Translations under genes and position numbers: made by a program | Part shown: one piece after another, positions 45,107 to 53,004 of the stretch | Numbering within the stretch: position 1 is the first letter of the stretch | Layout: each line of letters starts with the position of its first letter | Assembly (NCBI RefSeq): GCF_004784475.1 | Contig: NZ_SRRT01000001.1 | Location: 744,001-808,000, forward strand | Source: Streptomyces bauhiniae | GTDB lineage: Bacteria; Actinomycetota; Actinomycetes; Streptomycetales; Streptomycetaceae | DNA length: 64,000 nt | Reading direction: 5' to 3' | The notes under the pieces: generated by a model | What the model was told of the DNA's origin: nothing | The model's input: only the letters and a program-made list of their open reading frames with translations | Database searches by the model: none

Positions 45107-45427
45107 AGCCCGCCTATAGCGGCACTCCCGGCGAGCCAAACCTGCAGACGGCTTCAAACGGCGTCTGCGTGGGGTAGTCAGCCGCAGCTCAGCGGCTTGC
45201 GCAGGCAACTCCCGAGCTAGCTAGTCCGCGAATAGGCCGGGTGCCTAGTCCCGTCGGCCCCAGCCACTCAGGCGCCACGAGACGTTGGCCGCCCGGCTCT
45301 ATGCTGGGGCTGGGTCTGTTGGCGTGCCTCTACGCACCAAAACTTCCCCCAGGTTTCAGCACTTTGAGGTAACTTTGCGTGCTTTTGTTCACGGATGCTC
45401 AGGCGTCAGCAGTGGATAGCGGTGCCT

Positions 45428-46333
45428 TTAATTGCTCCTTGATGCGGACTGTGGCCGCGTTGCGTGCAGCTCGATTTTGGCGGCGCGGACGAACTTTATC
45501 TCACTTTCGTTGAATTGGCGAGAGGCATCAAAATACGAGCTGTGAGAGGTTGGGGGGTGAGATGCCCATCCCTCCAGGAGGGCTTCGAACTCTTCGTGGT
45601 CCAGAGTGCCGGGCGGTAGCGCCTTCCCTGCTTCGCGGCAGGCTCTTTGCGCCTCTCGGGCTTCCGGGGCGTTTGACTCATCCGGACCTGAAGAGTCATT
45701 GGAGCGGAAACGGCTTAGGTCGATTAGCGATTCCATGAATATTTCAGCGGCGGACCGCATGTCTGGCAACTCGCCATCCATGAGGCGGCCGATTTTGCCC
45801 CATGCCCTCTCGTAAATCGCCTGCTTGCTGAGGTAATACCCTATCATTTCCGCTGCGCGGGTCATTTCTGCAGCGGGGCCGGCTACGCTATCAGGACCTT
45901 CTAGTTCGATGATTGTTTGCGTTTCTTTAAGGATCGCGATAGTCCCCTCAAGGGTAGATCTTCCGGCGCTGATGCTCTCTGCTGATAGGTCATCCGCGTT
46001 GTCCATGACGAACCGTTCACCCCGCTCCTTCACGCGGTTTGCGGCAAGGAGGAATGATGCGTAAGCCTCCCGTTGGATACTGCGACGCCACTGCAGGTGA
46101 GCAGCGTTCGACTCGGCACGAACAGCGTCCAGTGCAGCACTGTATGCAGCCTCGGCTTGAGCTAGCCCCGCCTCGTTGGTCGCCTTCGCAGTACACATGG
46201 CGGCCTTCAATTGCCATCGGCCAACGAGCACAGTTGCAGGAATTCCGATCAGCGCGACGGCGGCCGCGGACAGCGTGCCTATCCCCTCAAGATCCATGCA
46301 GCTCATGGTGCCGCATCGGACTGGTGTGCTCAC
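45428..46333 (-). CDS. Membrane-anchored helical hypothetical protein
   Basis: 301 aa if the GTG at 46333 is used; ATGs at 46306 and 46297 are alternatives and none has a clear ribosome site. One N-terminal hydrophobic segment (GTLSAAAVALIGIPATVLVG) is followed by a long helical, partly coiled-coil cytosolic region (AEAAYSAALDAVRAESNAAHL, ERGERFVMDNADDLSAES). No family is recognised. GC content is lower than the surrounding core genes, supporting recent acquisition. Confidence 0.65.
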   Translation of the reverse strand: MSTPVRCGTMSCMDLEGIGTLSAAAVALIGIPATVLVGRWQLKAAMCTAKATNEAGLAQAEAAYSAALDAVRAESNAAHLQWRRSIQREAYASFLLAANRVKERGERFVMDNADDLSAESISAGRSTLEGTIAILKETQTIIELEGPDSVAGPAAEMTRAAEMIGYYLSKQAIYERAWGKIGRLMDGELPDMRSAAEIFMESLIDLSRFRSNDSSGPDESNAPEAREAQRACREAGKALPPGTLDHEEFEALLEGWASHPPTSHSSYFDASRQFNESEIKFVRAAKIELHATRPQSASRSN

Positions 46334-46692
46334 ACGATTTGGTCGAAGGAGTCTGGTCCACCATCTTGGAAGATCACGTAAGCGGATGAGGGTCGGCCAG
46401 GGAAGGCCCTATGCCTTCCTGTCTGAGTCACCGTGACTTCGGCCCTCACGCGAGGGTGTAGCGCATCACGGCTGACGTGTCGACGCACGCGGTGATCGCG
46501 AGCATCCCATTCTCATAACGACGACAGAGCCGCAGGTGTGAGGCGCGTCACTGGTCTGTGGCGGTAGTCGTACCGAGCGGTCACTGTCTGCCTCTATCCG
46601 TGGAGGCTGATGTCAGTGGCGGGTGTCAAGCTCCCGAAGACCATCTAGAGGGCTAGGTGGCAGACTCATCCGGTGGGACAGGCAACAACTTA
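46334..46692. other. 359-bp spacer without a recognisable gene
   Basis: Low-GC stretch between the helical hypothetical gene and the left IS end. It may contain fragments of older insertions but I see no intact frame. Confidence 0.5.
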
Positions 46693-46709
46693 GACGGTGT
46701 CTTGATTGG
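46693..46709. repeat. Left terminal inverted repeat of the IS5-family element
   Basis: GACGGTGTCTTGATTGG; the partner at 48192-48208 is its complement with one mismatch. The TTA before it repeats at the right. Confidence 0.8.
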
Positions 46710-46783
46710 CTGGGTAAGGTGGCGTTTCCGCGGGTCGATGGGGCGGATCACGCCGGAGACGTCGCTTGGGCGATCATCAGACG

Positions 46784-47344
46784 ATGCAGACGGACAACTG
46801 GTCAATGCTTGCCGACTCGGAGCGGGAGCAGTGGGAGCACGTGCCCCACCAGATGGTCGGCCCGTTATATTTCAGTATTGATCGACATGAAGCCATTACG
46901 ATCATGGCGGAGCACGGCTTCTCTGGCACCGAGAGTGAGATCGAAAGCTGGAACCCGCAGCGTGCTCAGTGGCGCGTCGAGTTCCGCCGTACTGCGTCGG
47001 ACGAGCAGCGCCCCGCCGTGAAGTGCTACTTCATCGAAGGCGTGGGTCTGACATGCGTGCTTGTTGACGGGTTGCGCGGCCCTCAAGTCAGCTGCCAGGG
47101 GATTCAGCTGATCGGTCGGGTGCCGTCGGAGCTGGACGCGCAGATGGAAGCGCACGCACTGGAGCGAGAGTTGGGCATCTGGTTCTGCCCGACGGGTGAC
47201 CTGGGCTGGCCCGACTTCGGGTTCGAGAGAGGTGCACAGCGCGCCGGCGATACCGTCGTGAGCTGGGCTTCCTTCTTCAACACCGGGGAGATCGCGGGCA
47301 CCTCCTGGGACATCACACCGGCAGAGGTCTGGCATCACTGGTAG
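46784..47344 (+). CDS. Passenger gene of the IS element, unknown protein
   Basis: 186 aa from ATG 46784 (ATG 46805 is an alternative; no strong ribosome site). A soluble acidic protein with Trp-rich patches: HQMVGPLYFSIDRHEAITIM, ESWNPQRAQWRVEF, LGIWFCPTGDLGWPDFGF and SWDITPAEVWHHW. I recognise no family; its size and composition are reminiscent of small immunity proteins, but this is not established. It is convergent with the transposase and enclosed by the element's inverted repeats. Confidence 0.7.
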   Translation: MQTDNWSMLADSEREQWEHVPHQMVGPLYFSIDRHEAITIMAEHGFSGTESEIESWNPQRAQWRVEFRRTASDEQRPAVKCYFIEGVGLTCVLVDGLRGPQVSCQGIQLIGRVPSELDAQMEAHALERELGIWFCPTGDLGWPDFGFERGAQRAGDTVVSWASFFNTGEIAGTSWDITPAEVWHHW

Positions 47345-47367
47345 GCGGCCCTGATGCTGAACGGGAG

Positions 47368-48170
47368 CTATCTGATGAGTCGCCGGTAGCAGATCAGGGC
47401 GCTGGCGATGCCAGCGAAGGCCAGGAAGTGATCGGCCTTGCGCTCGTAGCGGCGGTGCAGGCGACGGCATCCATTCAGCCAGGACATCGTCCGCTCGACC
47501 ACCCAGCGGTACCGACCCAAGCGACCGGAGCTTTCGACCCCGCGGCGGGCGATGCGCGGCACGATCTGGCGACGGCGAAGCCAACCTCGCAGGTGGTCGA
47601 AGTCGTAGACCTTGTCCGCATGCAGCTTGGCCGGGCGCCGTCGCCGGGGCCCGAAGCGGGAGCGGATCGGTGGGATGCCGCGCATCAATGGGATCAGCGC
47701 CTGGCTGTCGTGGAGGTTGGCGCCGGAGATGCCGACCGACAGAGGCAGCCCGTTGCGGTCGCAGATCACGTGAATCTTCGACCCGAGCTTGCCGCGATCG
47801 GTCGGATTCGGTCCGGTCAAGGGCCCCCTTTGACCGCCCGGACACTGACCGAGTCGATCGCGCAGCGCGACCAGTCCAGCTCGCCGTTCACGCCAAGTCG
47901 ATCGAGGACCACGCGGTGCAGCTTGGCCCACACCCGCGCCGTGGACCAGTCCGTGAAACGCCGGTGCACCGTCTGCCAGGACGCGTCGAAGACTGGCGGA
48001 AGCTGCCGCCAAGCGCAGCCTGAGGTGGCGACGAAGATGATCGCGGCCAGGACTGCGCGGTCATCGCACCGCCGCCGGCCTCCGCCCTGGGCGCGTATCG
48101 GCGGCTCCGGCGCCACGTCCTGGAAGATCTCCCACAGCCCGTCCGGCACCAGCCGCTCAACCATGTCCAT
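47368..48170 (-). CDS. IS5-family transposase expressed by -1 frameshift
   Basis: Two overlapping frames. The first starts at 48170 (MDMVERLVPDGLWEIF) and ends at 47817; the second continues to TAG 47368. A slippery AAAGGGGGC lies around 47821-47832, where a -1 shift joins them. The joined product has the DDE triad of IS5 transposases: Asp in CAIDSVSVRA, Asp in ANLHDSQALIP and Glu in WVVERTMSWLNG. About 265 aa after fusion, normal for the family. The insertion looks intact, so it may be active. Confidence 0.85.
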
Positions 48171-48191
48171 GCCCGTAGCAACGAGCTATCA

Positions 48192-48208
48192 CCAATCGAG
48201 ACACCGTC
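48192..48208. repeat. Right terminal inverted repeat of the IS5-family element
   Basis: Complement of the left end with one mismatch, upstream of the transposase start; followed by TTA. Confidence 0.8.
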
Positions 48209-48241
48209 TTAGACCGACTATCAACATGGGGAGGGGGCACC

Positions 48242-48721
48242 GTGGGCGCCGTTCTGGTCCCGGTTCTGACCGCTGGCTCTGTGGTCGCCGCAGCCATAGC
48301 CACCCCGCTCGTCAGTGGCATCGTGCAAGCTCGAAGTGGCGACCGCCTCCGCGCCTCGGGCGCGGCGAATTTGGAGCTAGTAGACAAGTTGCGCTCGCGT
48401 GACCAGGAGTGGCAGCAGGAGATCGACAGCGTCCATGACTTGCTGCGGAGGCAGGTAGCTCAGATCAGAGACCGGGACCAAGCCGAGCTGGACAGGCGGC
48501 GCGAGTGGAGCGCTCTCTTCGTGGTGGCCTTTCTCTATCTACTCGGCATCCCCCTACTTGTGTTGTTCTACCGGCTTGATCAGTGGTGGGCGTGGACTCT
48601 CAACTGGGCTCTCTTGATCTTCCTCATCGCCATGACGATTGCTGGAATCGACCGTGCAGTTCATCCCCCCGCGCCGACAGACGAAGAAGACCAATCCAGT
48701 GGCACGCCCGCTCCTGGGTGA
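48242..48721 (+). CDS. Small membrane protein
   Basis: 159 aa, GTG start with GGAGGG. Hydrophobic N-terminus (VLVPVLTAGSVVAAAIATPLVSGIV), a charged coiled-coil middle (ELVDKLRSRDQEWQQEIDSVHDLLRRQV), then two further membrane segments (FVVAFLYLLGIPLLVLF and WALLIFLIAMTIAGI) and a Pro/acidic tail. Topology suggests a coiled-coil loop on the cytosolic side. Unknown function; it shares the N-anchor plus helix layout with the gene at 45428. Confidence 0.65.
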   Translation: MGAVLVPVLTAGSVVAAAIATPLVSGIVQARSGDRLRASGAANLELVDKLRSRDQEWQQEIDSVHDLLRRQVAQIRDRDQAELDRRREWSALFVVAFLYLLGIPLLVLFYRLDQWWAWTLNWALLIFLIAMTIAGIDRAVHPPAPTDEEDQSSGTPAPG

Positions 48722-48747
48722 TCGCTCAGAACATTCCTACAGCCGCG

Positions 48748-49095
48748 CTACTTCCTGGGGCACCAAGCTCCGCCTGCTCCCGTCCCGTGCGCCGTCGACC
48801 CATACACCGTGGAGCGGGTGTGGTTCATGGTCAGCCGGGAGACCTCGTCCTTCGACGGCATGCGGGAGAGGAAGTGCACCGGCTTGTACCCAAGTTTGGC
48901 AAGCCGGGCGTAGGTGCCGCCCGGCCCCGTTTCCTCCTGGGTGATCGCGGAACCGGCAACCAACGACATGGGCAGGTAGCTCGGCGCGAGCAGGACGGGC
49001 TTGCCGGCGAGGACGAAGCGCCGACGTCTGACGCACACCTGCTCGTCATCACCGAGATCCATAACGGCGCTGACATGATCCGGCGCTACCTCTGC
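48748..49095 (-). pseudogene. Truncated GntR-family regulator (UTRA domain fragment)
   Basis: The frame reads DLGDDEQVCVRRRRFVLAG, then KPVLLAPSYLPMSLVAGS and GPGGTYARLAKLGYKPVHF. This matches the UTRA effector domain of GntR/HutC-type regulators. The DNA-binding N-terminus is missing and the C-terminus breaks off after MPSKDEVSRL, so this is a degraded remnant. Confidence 0.7.
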
Positions 49096-49206
49096 GCACA
49101 CCGTGACCTGCTTCCGGGACCGACATATGTGAACGACGGGTCCGGCTTGGCCGCCAAGAGTCTGCGGTTTCCGACACGGGGCTGCTCGCAGCCGCACCCG
49201 CCTGTA

Positions 49207-49255
49207 CATACGCGAAGACCCCGGCCTCAGCGTTTCCGCTGGTGTCGGGGTCTTT
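49207..49255. repeat. tRNA-side copy of the hairpin repeat
   Basis: Matches 45058-45106 over 49 nt (about 82%). It contains the tRNA-Arg terminator, so its left counterpart marks the opposite edge of the island. Confidence 0.55.
49214..49255 (-). terminator. Terminator of tRNA-Arg
   Basis: Stem-loop AAGACCCC ... GGGGTCTT with an inner CAGCG / CGCTG pairing, 17 nt after the tRNA end on the minus strand. Confidence 0.75.
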
Positions 49256-49272
49256 GGGCACCTCGTGCAAGG

Positions 49273-49344
49273 TGCCCCCGGCAGGATTCGAACCTGCGCA
49301 CACGGCTCCGGAGGCCGTTGCTCTATCCCCTGAGCTACGGGGGC
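49273..49344 (-). tRNA. tRNA-Arg (anticodon CCG)
   Basis: 72-nt cloverleaf: acceptor GCCCCCG / CGGGGGC with discriminator A, D-arm GCTC-loop-GAGC, anticodon stem ACGGC / GCCGT with loop CTCCGGA (anticodon CCG, reading CGG), T-arm GCAGG-TTCGAAT-CCTGC. The CCA end is not encoded. It forms the right border of the low-GC island, a common integration site for mobile elements. Confidence 0.95.
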
Positions 49345-49970
49345 GTGTCGGGCGTTGCGCTGGGCGCTTGCGGCGACGGGTAGAACCCTAGCAGGTCTTG
49401 CGGGGTGATCAGGAACGGGTTTGCCCAGGCGGGGTCGGCTTGTGGGGGTCGCCTGGGGGAGGGCTTTGTTTTGGGGCTTGGCCGGAGCCCGGCCGTGTCC
49501 GAGGGGGCATCCGGCGCCCGTGGTTCGGCGGGGTTCCCGGTGGCCGGCCGTGCAAGTTCGTCCCAGGGATGGCCCTGCCGCACTCTGTCACTCGGCCGGT
49601 GTTCGTTCGAGGATCACTGTGTATGTGGTCCCGGCTGGCATCATCCACCCCTGCGGCGTTCCCCCCCGGGTGTCCGTGGCCCCGGCCTGGCCCCGGTCGG
49701 CGTCCATCCCTACGGCGCCCGCCGTGCCTGTGGGGCCGGCCTGGCGCCGGCCGGCACTCGCCCCTACGTCATCTGACCGGGTCCGTGGCCCGGGCCCGAC
49801 CCCGGCCGGCATCCACCCCCACGGCCCCCCAACCCCCCCCGTGGTCCCACCCCATACCCACCCCTCCGTAGCGGAGCGTCCCGCGTCACCCCAAATCCCG
49901 CCACCACCCGTCAGAGCGAGAACTCGGGAAAACCGGGACGCGGCCCCCCGTCCCGACCTACTCTCGAGTT
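49345..49970. other. 626-bp GC-rich region without a gene
   Basis: Contains the tandem repeats at 49631-49826. Frames here are mostly Pro/Arg/Gly low-complexity and lack ribosome sites; I see no gene. The promoter of the tRNA and of the response regulator must lie here. Confidence 0.55.
49631..49826. repeat. Imperfect tandem repeat, units of about 55-65 bp
   Basis: Three full copies and a partial copy of a unit with the core CCGGCnGGCATCCAnCCCnnCGGC and a CCGTGGCCC segment, each ending in a CCGGCC-rich block. The copies begin near 49631, 49697, 49748 and 49803, and divergence is high. Confidence 0.5.
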
Positions 49971-50378
49971 GTGTCAGGCGCGTCCGGCCGGGTGCTTGTT
50001 GTGGATGACAGCAAGGGCATCCGGCAGCTGATCAAGGTCAATCTCGAGCTGGAAGGGCTTGAGGTGGTGACCGCGGTCGATGGTGCCGAGTGTCTTGATG
50101 TGGTGCACCATGTGCGCCCGGACGTCATCACGCTCGACGTCGTCATGCCCCGTCTCGACGGGCTCAGTACCGCCGCCCGCCTCAGGGCCGACCCCCGTAC
50201 CCGCGACCTCCCGCTCGCCATCATCAGCGCGTGCACGCAGTACGAGGTGGAGAGCGGGCTCGACTCCGGTGTCGACGCCTTCCTGCCCAAACCCTTCGAG
50301 CCCGACGAGCTGGTTCGCCTGGTCAAGGGACTGCTGGAGCGGAGCGACCGGCGCGACGGGGTCTGCTCCGGCGGCTAG
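49971..50378 (+). CDS. Single-domain response regulator
   Basis: 135 aa, GTG start. Receiver only: acidic VVDDS (9-13), phospho-Asp in DVITLDVVMPRLDG and Lys in FLPKPFEPDE. No output domain, so it may relay phosphate or bind a partner (CheY-like). The partner kinase is not in the window. Confidence 0.92.
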   Translation: MSGASGRVLVVDDSKGIRQLIKVNLELEGLEVVTAVDGAECLDVVHHVRPDVITLDVVMPRLDGLSTAARLRADPRTRDLPLAIISACTQYEVESGLDSGVDAFLPKPFEPDELVRLVKGLLERSDRRDGVCSGG

Positions 50379-50422
50379 CCACCCCTCTCCGCCCGCCCTC
50401 CCCCCTCCCCTAGGCTTGTCCC

Positions 50423-51460
50423 GTGACCCCCGCCGAGCTGTCCCGTGCCGTCCTGGACGCGGTGTGCCGTGCCGTGGACGCGGGGGAGCTGGACGTGGCT
50501 CCGCCGGAGCGGGTCACTCTCACCGAGCCCGGCCCCGGCGGCTGCGGGGACTTCGCGACCAACGTCGCCCTCCGCCTCGCCCGCCCCGCCGGCCGGCCCC
50601 CGCTGCGCGTCGCCGACATCCTGCGGGCGCGGCTGCTCGACGCGGACGGGGTACGCGACGTCGTCGTCACCGGGCCCGGCTTCCTCAACATCAGCCTCCG
50701 CGCCCGCGACGACCTGCTCACCGGGCTCGTCCGCGAGATCCGCGCGCGCGGTACGGAGTACGGGTACGGGGACGCCCTCGCCGGGCAGACCGTCGTACTG
50801 CGCGTGCCGTACGAGGTGCGTGCCGAGGTCGTCGCCGACGCCGTCGCGCGGATCATCGCCACGCAGGGCGGCCGGGCGGAGATCGAGCACGGCGAGCCCG
50901 TCACGCTACGGCCCGTGCCCGCGCCCGAGGACCCCGCGTCGCTCGGCCCCGACGCCGCCCGCTGGGCCCTCCTCCACCCCGCCCCGCACGACCGCCCCCG
51001 CATCACCGCCGACCACCTCGTCCAACGCGAGATCAACCCCCTCTTCCGCATCCGCTACGCCCACGCCCGCGTACGAGCCCTGCTCCGCAACGCGGGCGAC
51101 CTGGGCTTCTCGGCGGAACCGGGCGAGCTGGCGTCCGAGGCCCACTTCGACAGTGCCGCTGGCGCGAGCCACTCCGCCCCCGGCGCCTCCGCCGCACCAC
51201 CCCACCCCCTCCAACCCCCCCTGCTGGACCACCCCCGCATCCTCCGCGCCGCCGCCACCCAGCACGCCCCCGACCGCCTCGCCCGGCACCTCCTGACCGT
51301 CGCCGATGCTCTCCTCCCCCTGCTTCCCGAGGTGCTTCCCGTAGGGGAGGAGAAACCCGGGGCCGCCCATCGTGCCCGGCTGGCGCTTGCCGAAGCCGCC
51401 GGGGCGGTGCTTGCCGGTGGCCTGTCCCTGCTCGGCATCGACGCACCCGAACACCTCTGA
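50423..51460 (+). CDS. ArgRS-like protein lacking the catalytic domain (DALR domain)
   Basis: 345 aa from GTG 50423. The N-terminal ~100 residues match the arginyl-tRNA synthetase additional domain ([28 protein letters not shown]). Residues 165-345 resemble the DALR anticodon-binding domain ([21 protein letters not shown]). The Rossmann core with HIGH and KMSKS motifs is absent. Located between a receiver gene and lysA, as in the argS-lysA arrangement of other actinobacteria, so it is probably an ancient paralogue with a regulatory or tRNA-binding role, not an aminoacylating enzyme. Confidence 0.85.
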   Translation: MTPAELSRAVLDAVCRAVDAGELDVAPPERVTLTEPGPGGCGDFATNVALRLARPAGRPPLRVADILRARLLDADGVRDVVVTGPGFLNISLRARDDLLTGLVREIRARGTEYGYGDALAGQTVVLRVPYEVRAEVVADAVARIIATQGGRAEIEHGEPVTLRPVPAPEDPASLGPDAARWALLHPAPHDRPRITADHLVQREINPLFRIRYAHARVRALLRNAGDLGFSAEPGELASEAHFDSAAGASHSAPGASAAPPHPLQPPLLDHPRILRAAATQHAPDRLARHLLTVADALLPLLPEVLPVGEEKPGAAHRARLALAEAAGAVLAGGLSLLGIDAPEHL

Positions 51461-51476
51461 GAACAGAGAGCCACTC

Positions 51477-52868
51477 ATGAGCCGTTCCGCCCACCCCGCC
51501 GGGCCCCGTCACGCCGATGTGCTGCCCGAGGGGCACTACTCGGCCCCGCCGGCCGACCTGAACGCCCTCGACCCCAAGGTGTGGGCCCACACCGTGCGCC
51601 GGGACGAGGACGGTGTCGTCAGCGTCGGCGGGCGTACCGTGACCGAGCTGGCCGAGGAGTACGGCACGCCCGCGTACATCCTCGACGAGTCCGATTTCCG
51701 GGCCAGGGCCCGCGCCTGGCGGACCGCGTTCGGCACCGACGCCGACGTCTTCTACGCCGGCAAGGCGTTCCTCTCCCGCGCCGTCGTGCGCTGGCTCGAC
51801 GAGGAGGGGCTCAACCTCGACGTCTGCTCCGGCGGCGAACTCGCCACCGCACTGTCCGCCGGGATGGACCCCGCCCGCATCGCCTTCCACGGCAACAACA
51901 AGTCCGTCGAGGAGATCACCCGCGCCGTCGAGGCCGGCGTCGGCCGGATCGTGCTCGACTCCTTCCAGGAGATCGCCCGCGTCGCGCACATCGCGCAGGG
52001 ACTCGGCAAGCGGCAGAAGGCGCAGATCCGCATCACCGTCGGCGTCGAGGCGCACACCCACGAGTTCATCGCCACCGCGCACGAGGACCAGAAGTTCGGC
52101 ATCCCGCTCGCGGGCGGCCAGGCCGCGGAGGCCGTACGCCGCGCCCTCACCCTCGACGGGCTCGAACTCATCGGCATCCACAGCCACATCGGCTCGCAGA
52201 TCTTCGACATGTCCGGCTTCGAGGTGGCCGCCCACCGCGTGGTCGGGCTGCTGAAGGACATCCGCGACGAGCACGGCGTCGAGCTGTCCGAGATCGACCT
52301 CGGCGGCGGCCTCGGCATCGCCTACACCAGCTCCGACGACCCCCGCGAGCCGCACGAGATCGCCAAGGCGCTCACCGAGATCGTCACCCGCGAGTGCGAG
52401 GCGGCCAAGCTGCGCGTCCCCCGTATCTCCGTCGAGCCCGGCCGCGCCATCGTCGGCCCGACCGCGTTCACGCTGTACGAGGTCGGGACGGTCAAGCCGC
52501 TCGACGGGCTGCGCACGTACGTCTCCGTCGACGGCGGTATGTCGGACAACATCCGCACCGCGCTGTACGACGCCGAGTACAGCGTCGCCCTCGTCTCGCG
52601 GGCCAGCGACGCCGAGCCGATGCTCACCCGCGTCGTCGGCAAGCACTGCGAGAGCGGGGACATCGTGGTCAAGGACGCGTTCCTCCCCGCCGACCTGGCG
52701 CCGGGCGACCTGATCGCCGTCCCCGCCACGGGCGCCTACTGCCGGTCCATGGCGAGCAACTACAACCACGTCCTGCGTCCGCCGGTCGTCGCGGTCGGCG
52801 ACGGCGAGGCGCGGGTGATCGTCCGGCGCGAGACGGAGGAGGACCTGCTCCGGCTGGACGTCGGCTGA
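51477..52868 (+). CDS. lysA: Diaminopimelate decarboxylase
   Basis: 463 aa from ATG 51477, 17 bp after the ArgRS-like gene and co-transcribed with it. PLP Lys in [32 protein letters not shown] and [10 protein letters not shown] are the usual fold III motifs. It converts meso-diaminopimelate to L-lysine, the last step of the lysine branch that shares aspartate semialdehyde with hom downstream. Confidence 0.97.
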   Translation: MSRSAHPAGPRHADVLPEGHYSAPPADLNALDPKVWAHTVRRDEDGVVSVGGRTVTELAEEYGTPAYILDESDFRARARAWRTAFGTDADVFYAGKAFLSRAVVRWLDEEGLNLDVCSGGELATALSAGMDPARIAFHGNNKSVEEITRAVEAGVGRIVLDSFQEIARVAHIAQGLGKRQKAQIRITVGVEAHTHEFIATAHEDQKFGIPLAGGQAAEAVRRALTLDGLELIGIHSHIGSQIFDMSGFEVAAHRVVGLLKDIRDEHGVELSEIDLGGGLGIAYTSSDDPREPHEIAKALTEIVTRECEAAKLRVPRISVEPGRAIVGPTAFTLYEVGTVKPLDGLRTYVSVDGGMSDNIRTALYDAEYSVALVSRASDAEPMLTRVVGKHCESGDIVVKDAFLPADLAPGDLIAVPATGAYCRSMASNYNHVLRPPVVAVGDGEARVIVRRETEEDLLRLDVG

Positions 52869-53004
52869 GGCCGGAAGGGCCGCCCGGGGCCCCGTTCCGG
52901 GAACGCGAAACAGATGTCTCACGATCCGGACGAAAGGCGGAAAGCCCCATCCGGTGAGTGAGACTGGTCGGACCGTAGACGGTGAGAGGAAACGAGGTCG
53001 GATG

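Larger units (their letters stand above)
45009..45427. other. 419-bp region at the left edge of the island
   Basis: GC content drops here. It contains the terminator at 45015-45038 and the tRNA-terminator-like hairpin at 45058-45106; a separate CAGACG / CGTCTG dyad lies near 45143-45166. No gene of its own is seen. Confidence 0.6.
46693..48208. mobile_element. IS5-family element with a passenger gene (about 1.5 kb)
   Basis: Terminal inverted repeats at 46693-46709 and 48192-48208 match at 16 of 17 bases (GACGGTGTCTYGATTGG). Each is flanked by TTA (46690-46692 and 48209-48211), a likely 3-bp target duplication. The element carries a frameshifted IS5-type transposase on the minus strand and, beyond its 3' end, an unrelated gene of about 560 bp on the plus strand. 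A normal element of this type is only about 0.85-0.95 kb, so the passenger is an addition. Confidence 0.8.

Noticed and set aside
45128..45215. Hairpin with a CTTCAAA loop resembling a tRNA-Sec anticodon arm
   Set aside because: No acceptor, D or T arms could be paired around it; probably a decayed sequence.
45428..49255. Integrase or CRISPR array in the island
   Set aside because: No tyrosine or serine recombinase motif and no regularly spaced repeats were seen.
49335..49583. Short minus-strand ORF overlapping tRNA-Arg
   Set aside because: Overlaps the tRNA and is Pro/Arg-rich with no ribosome site.
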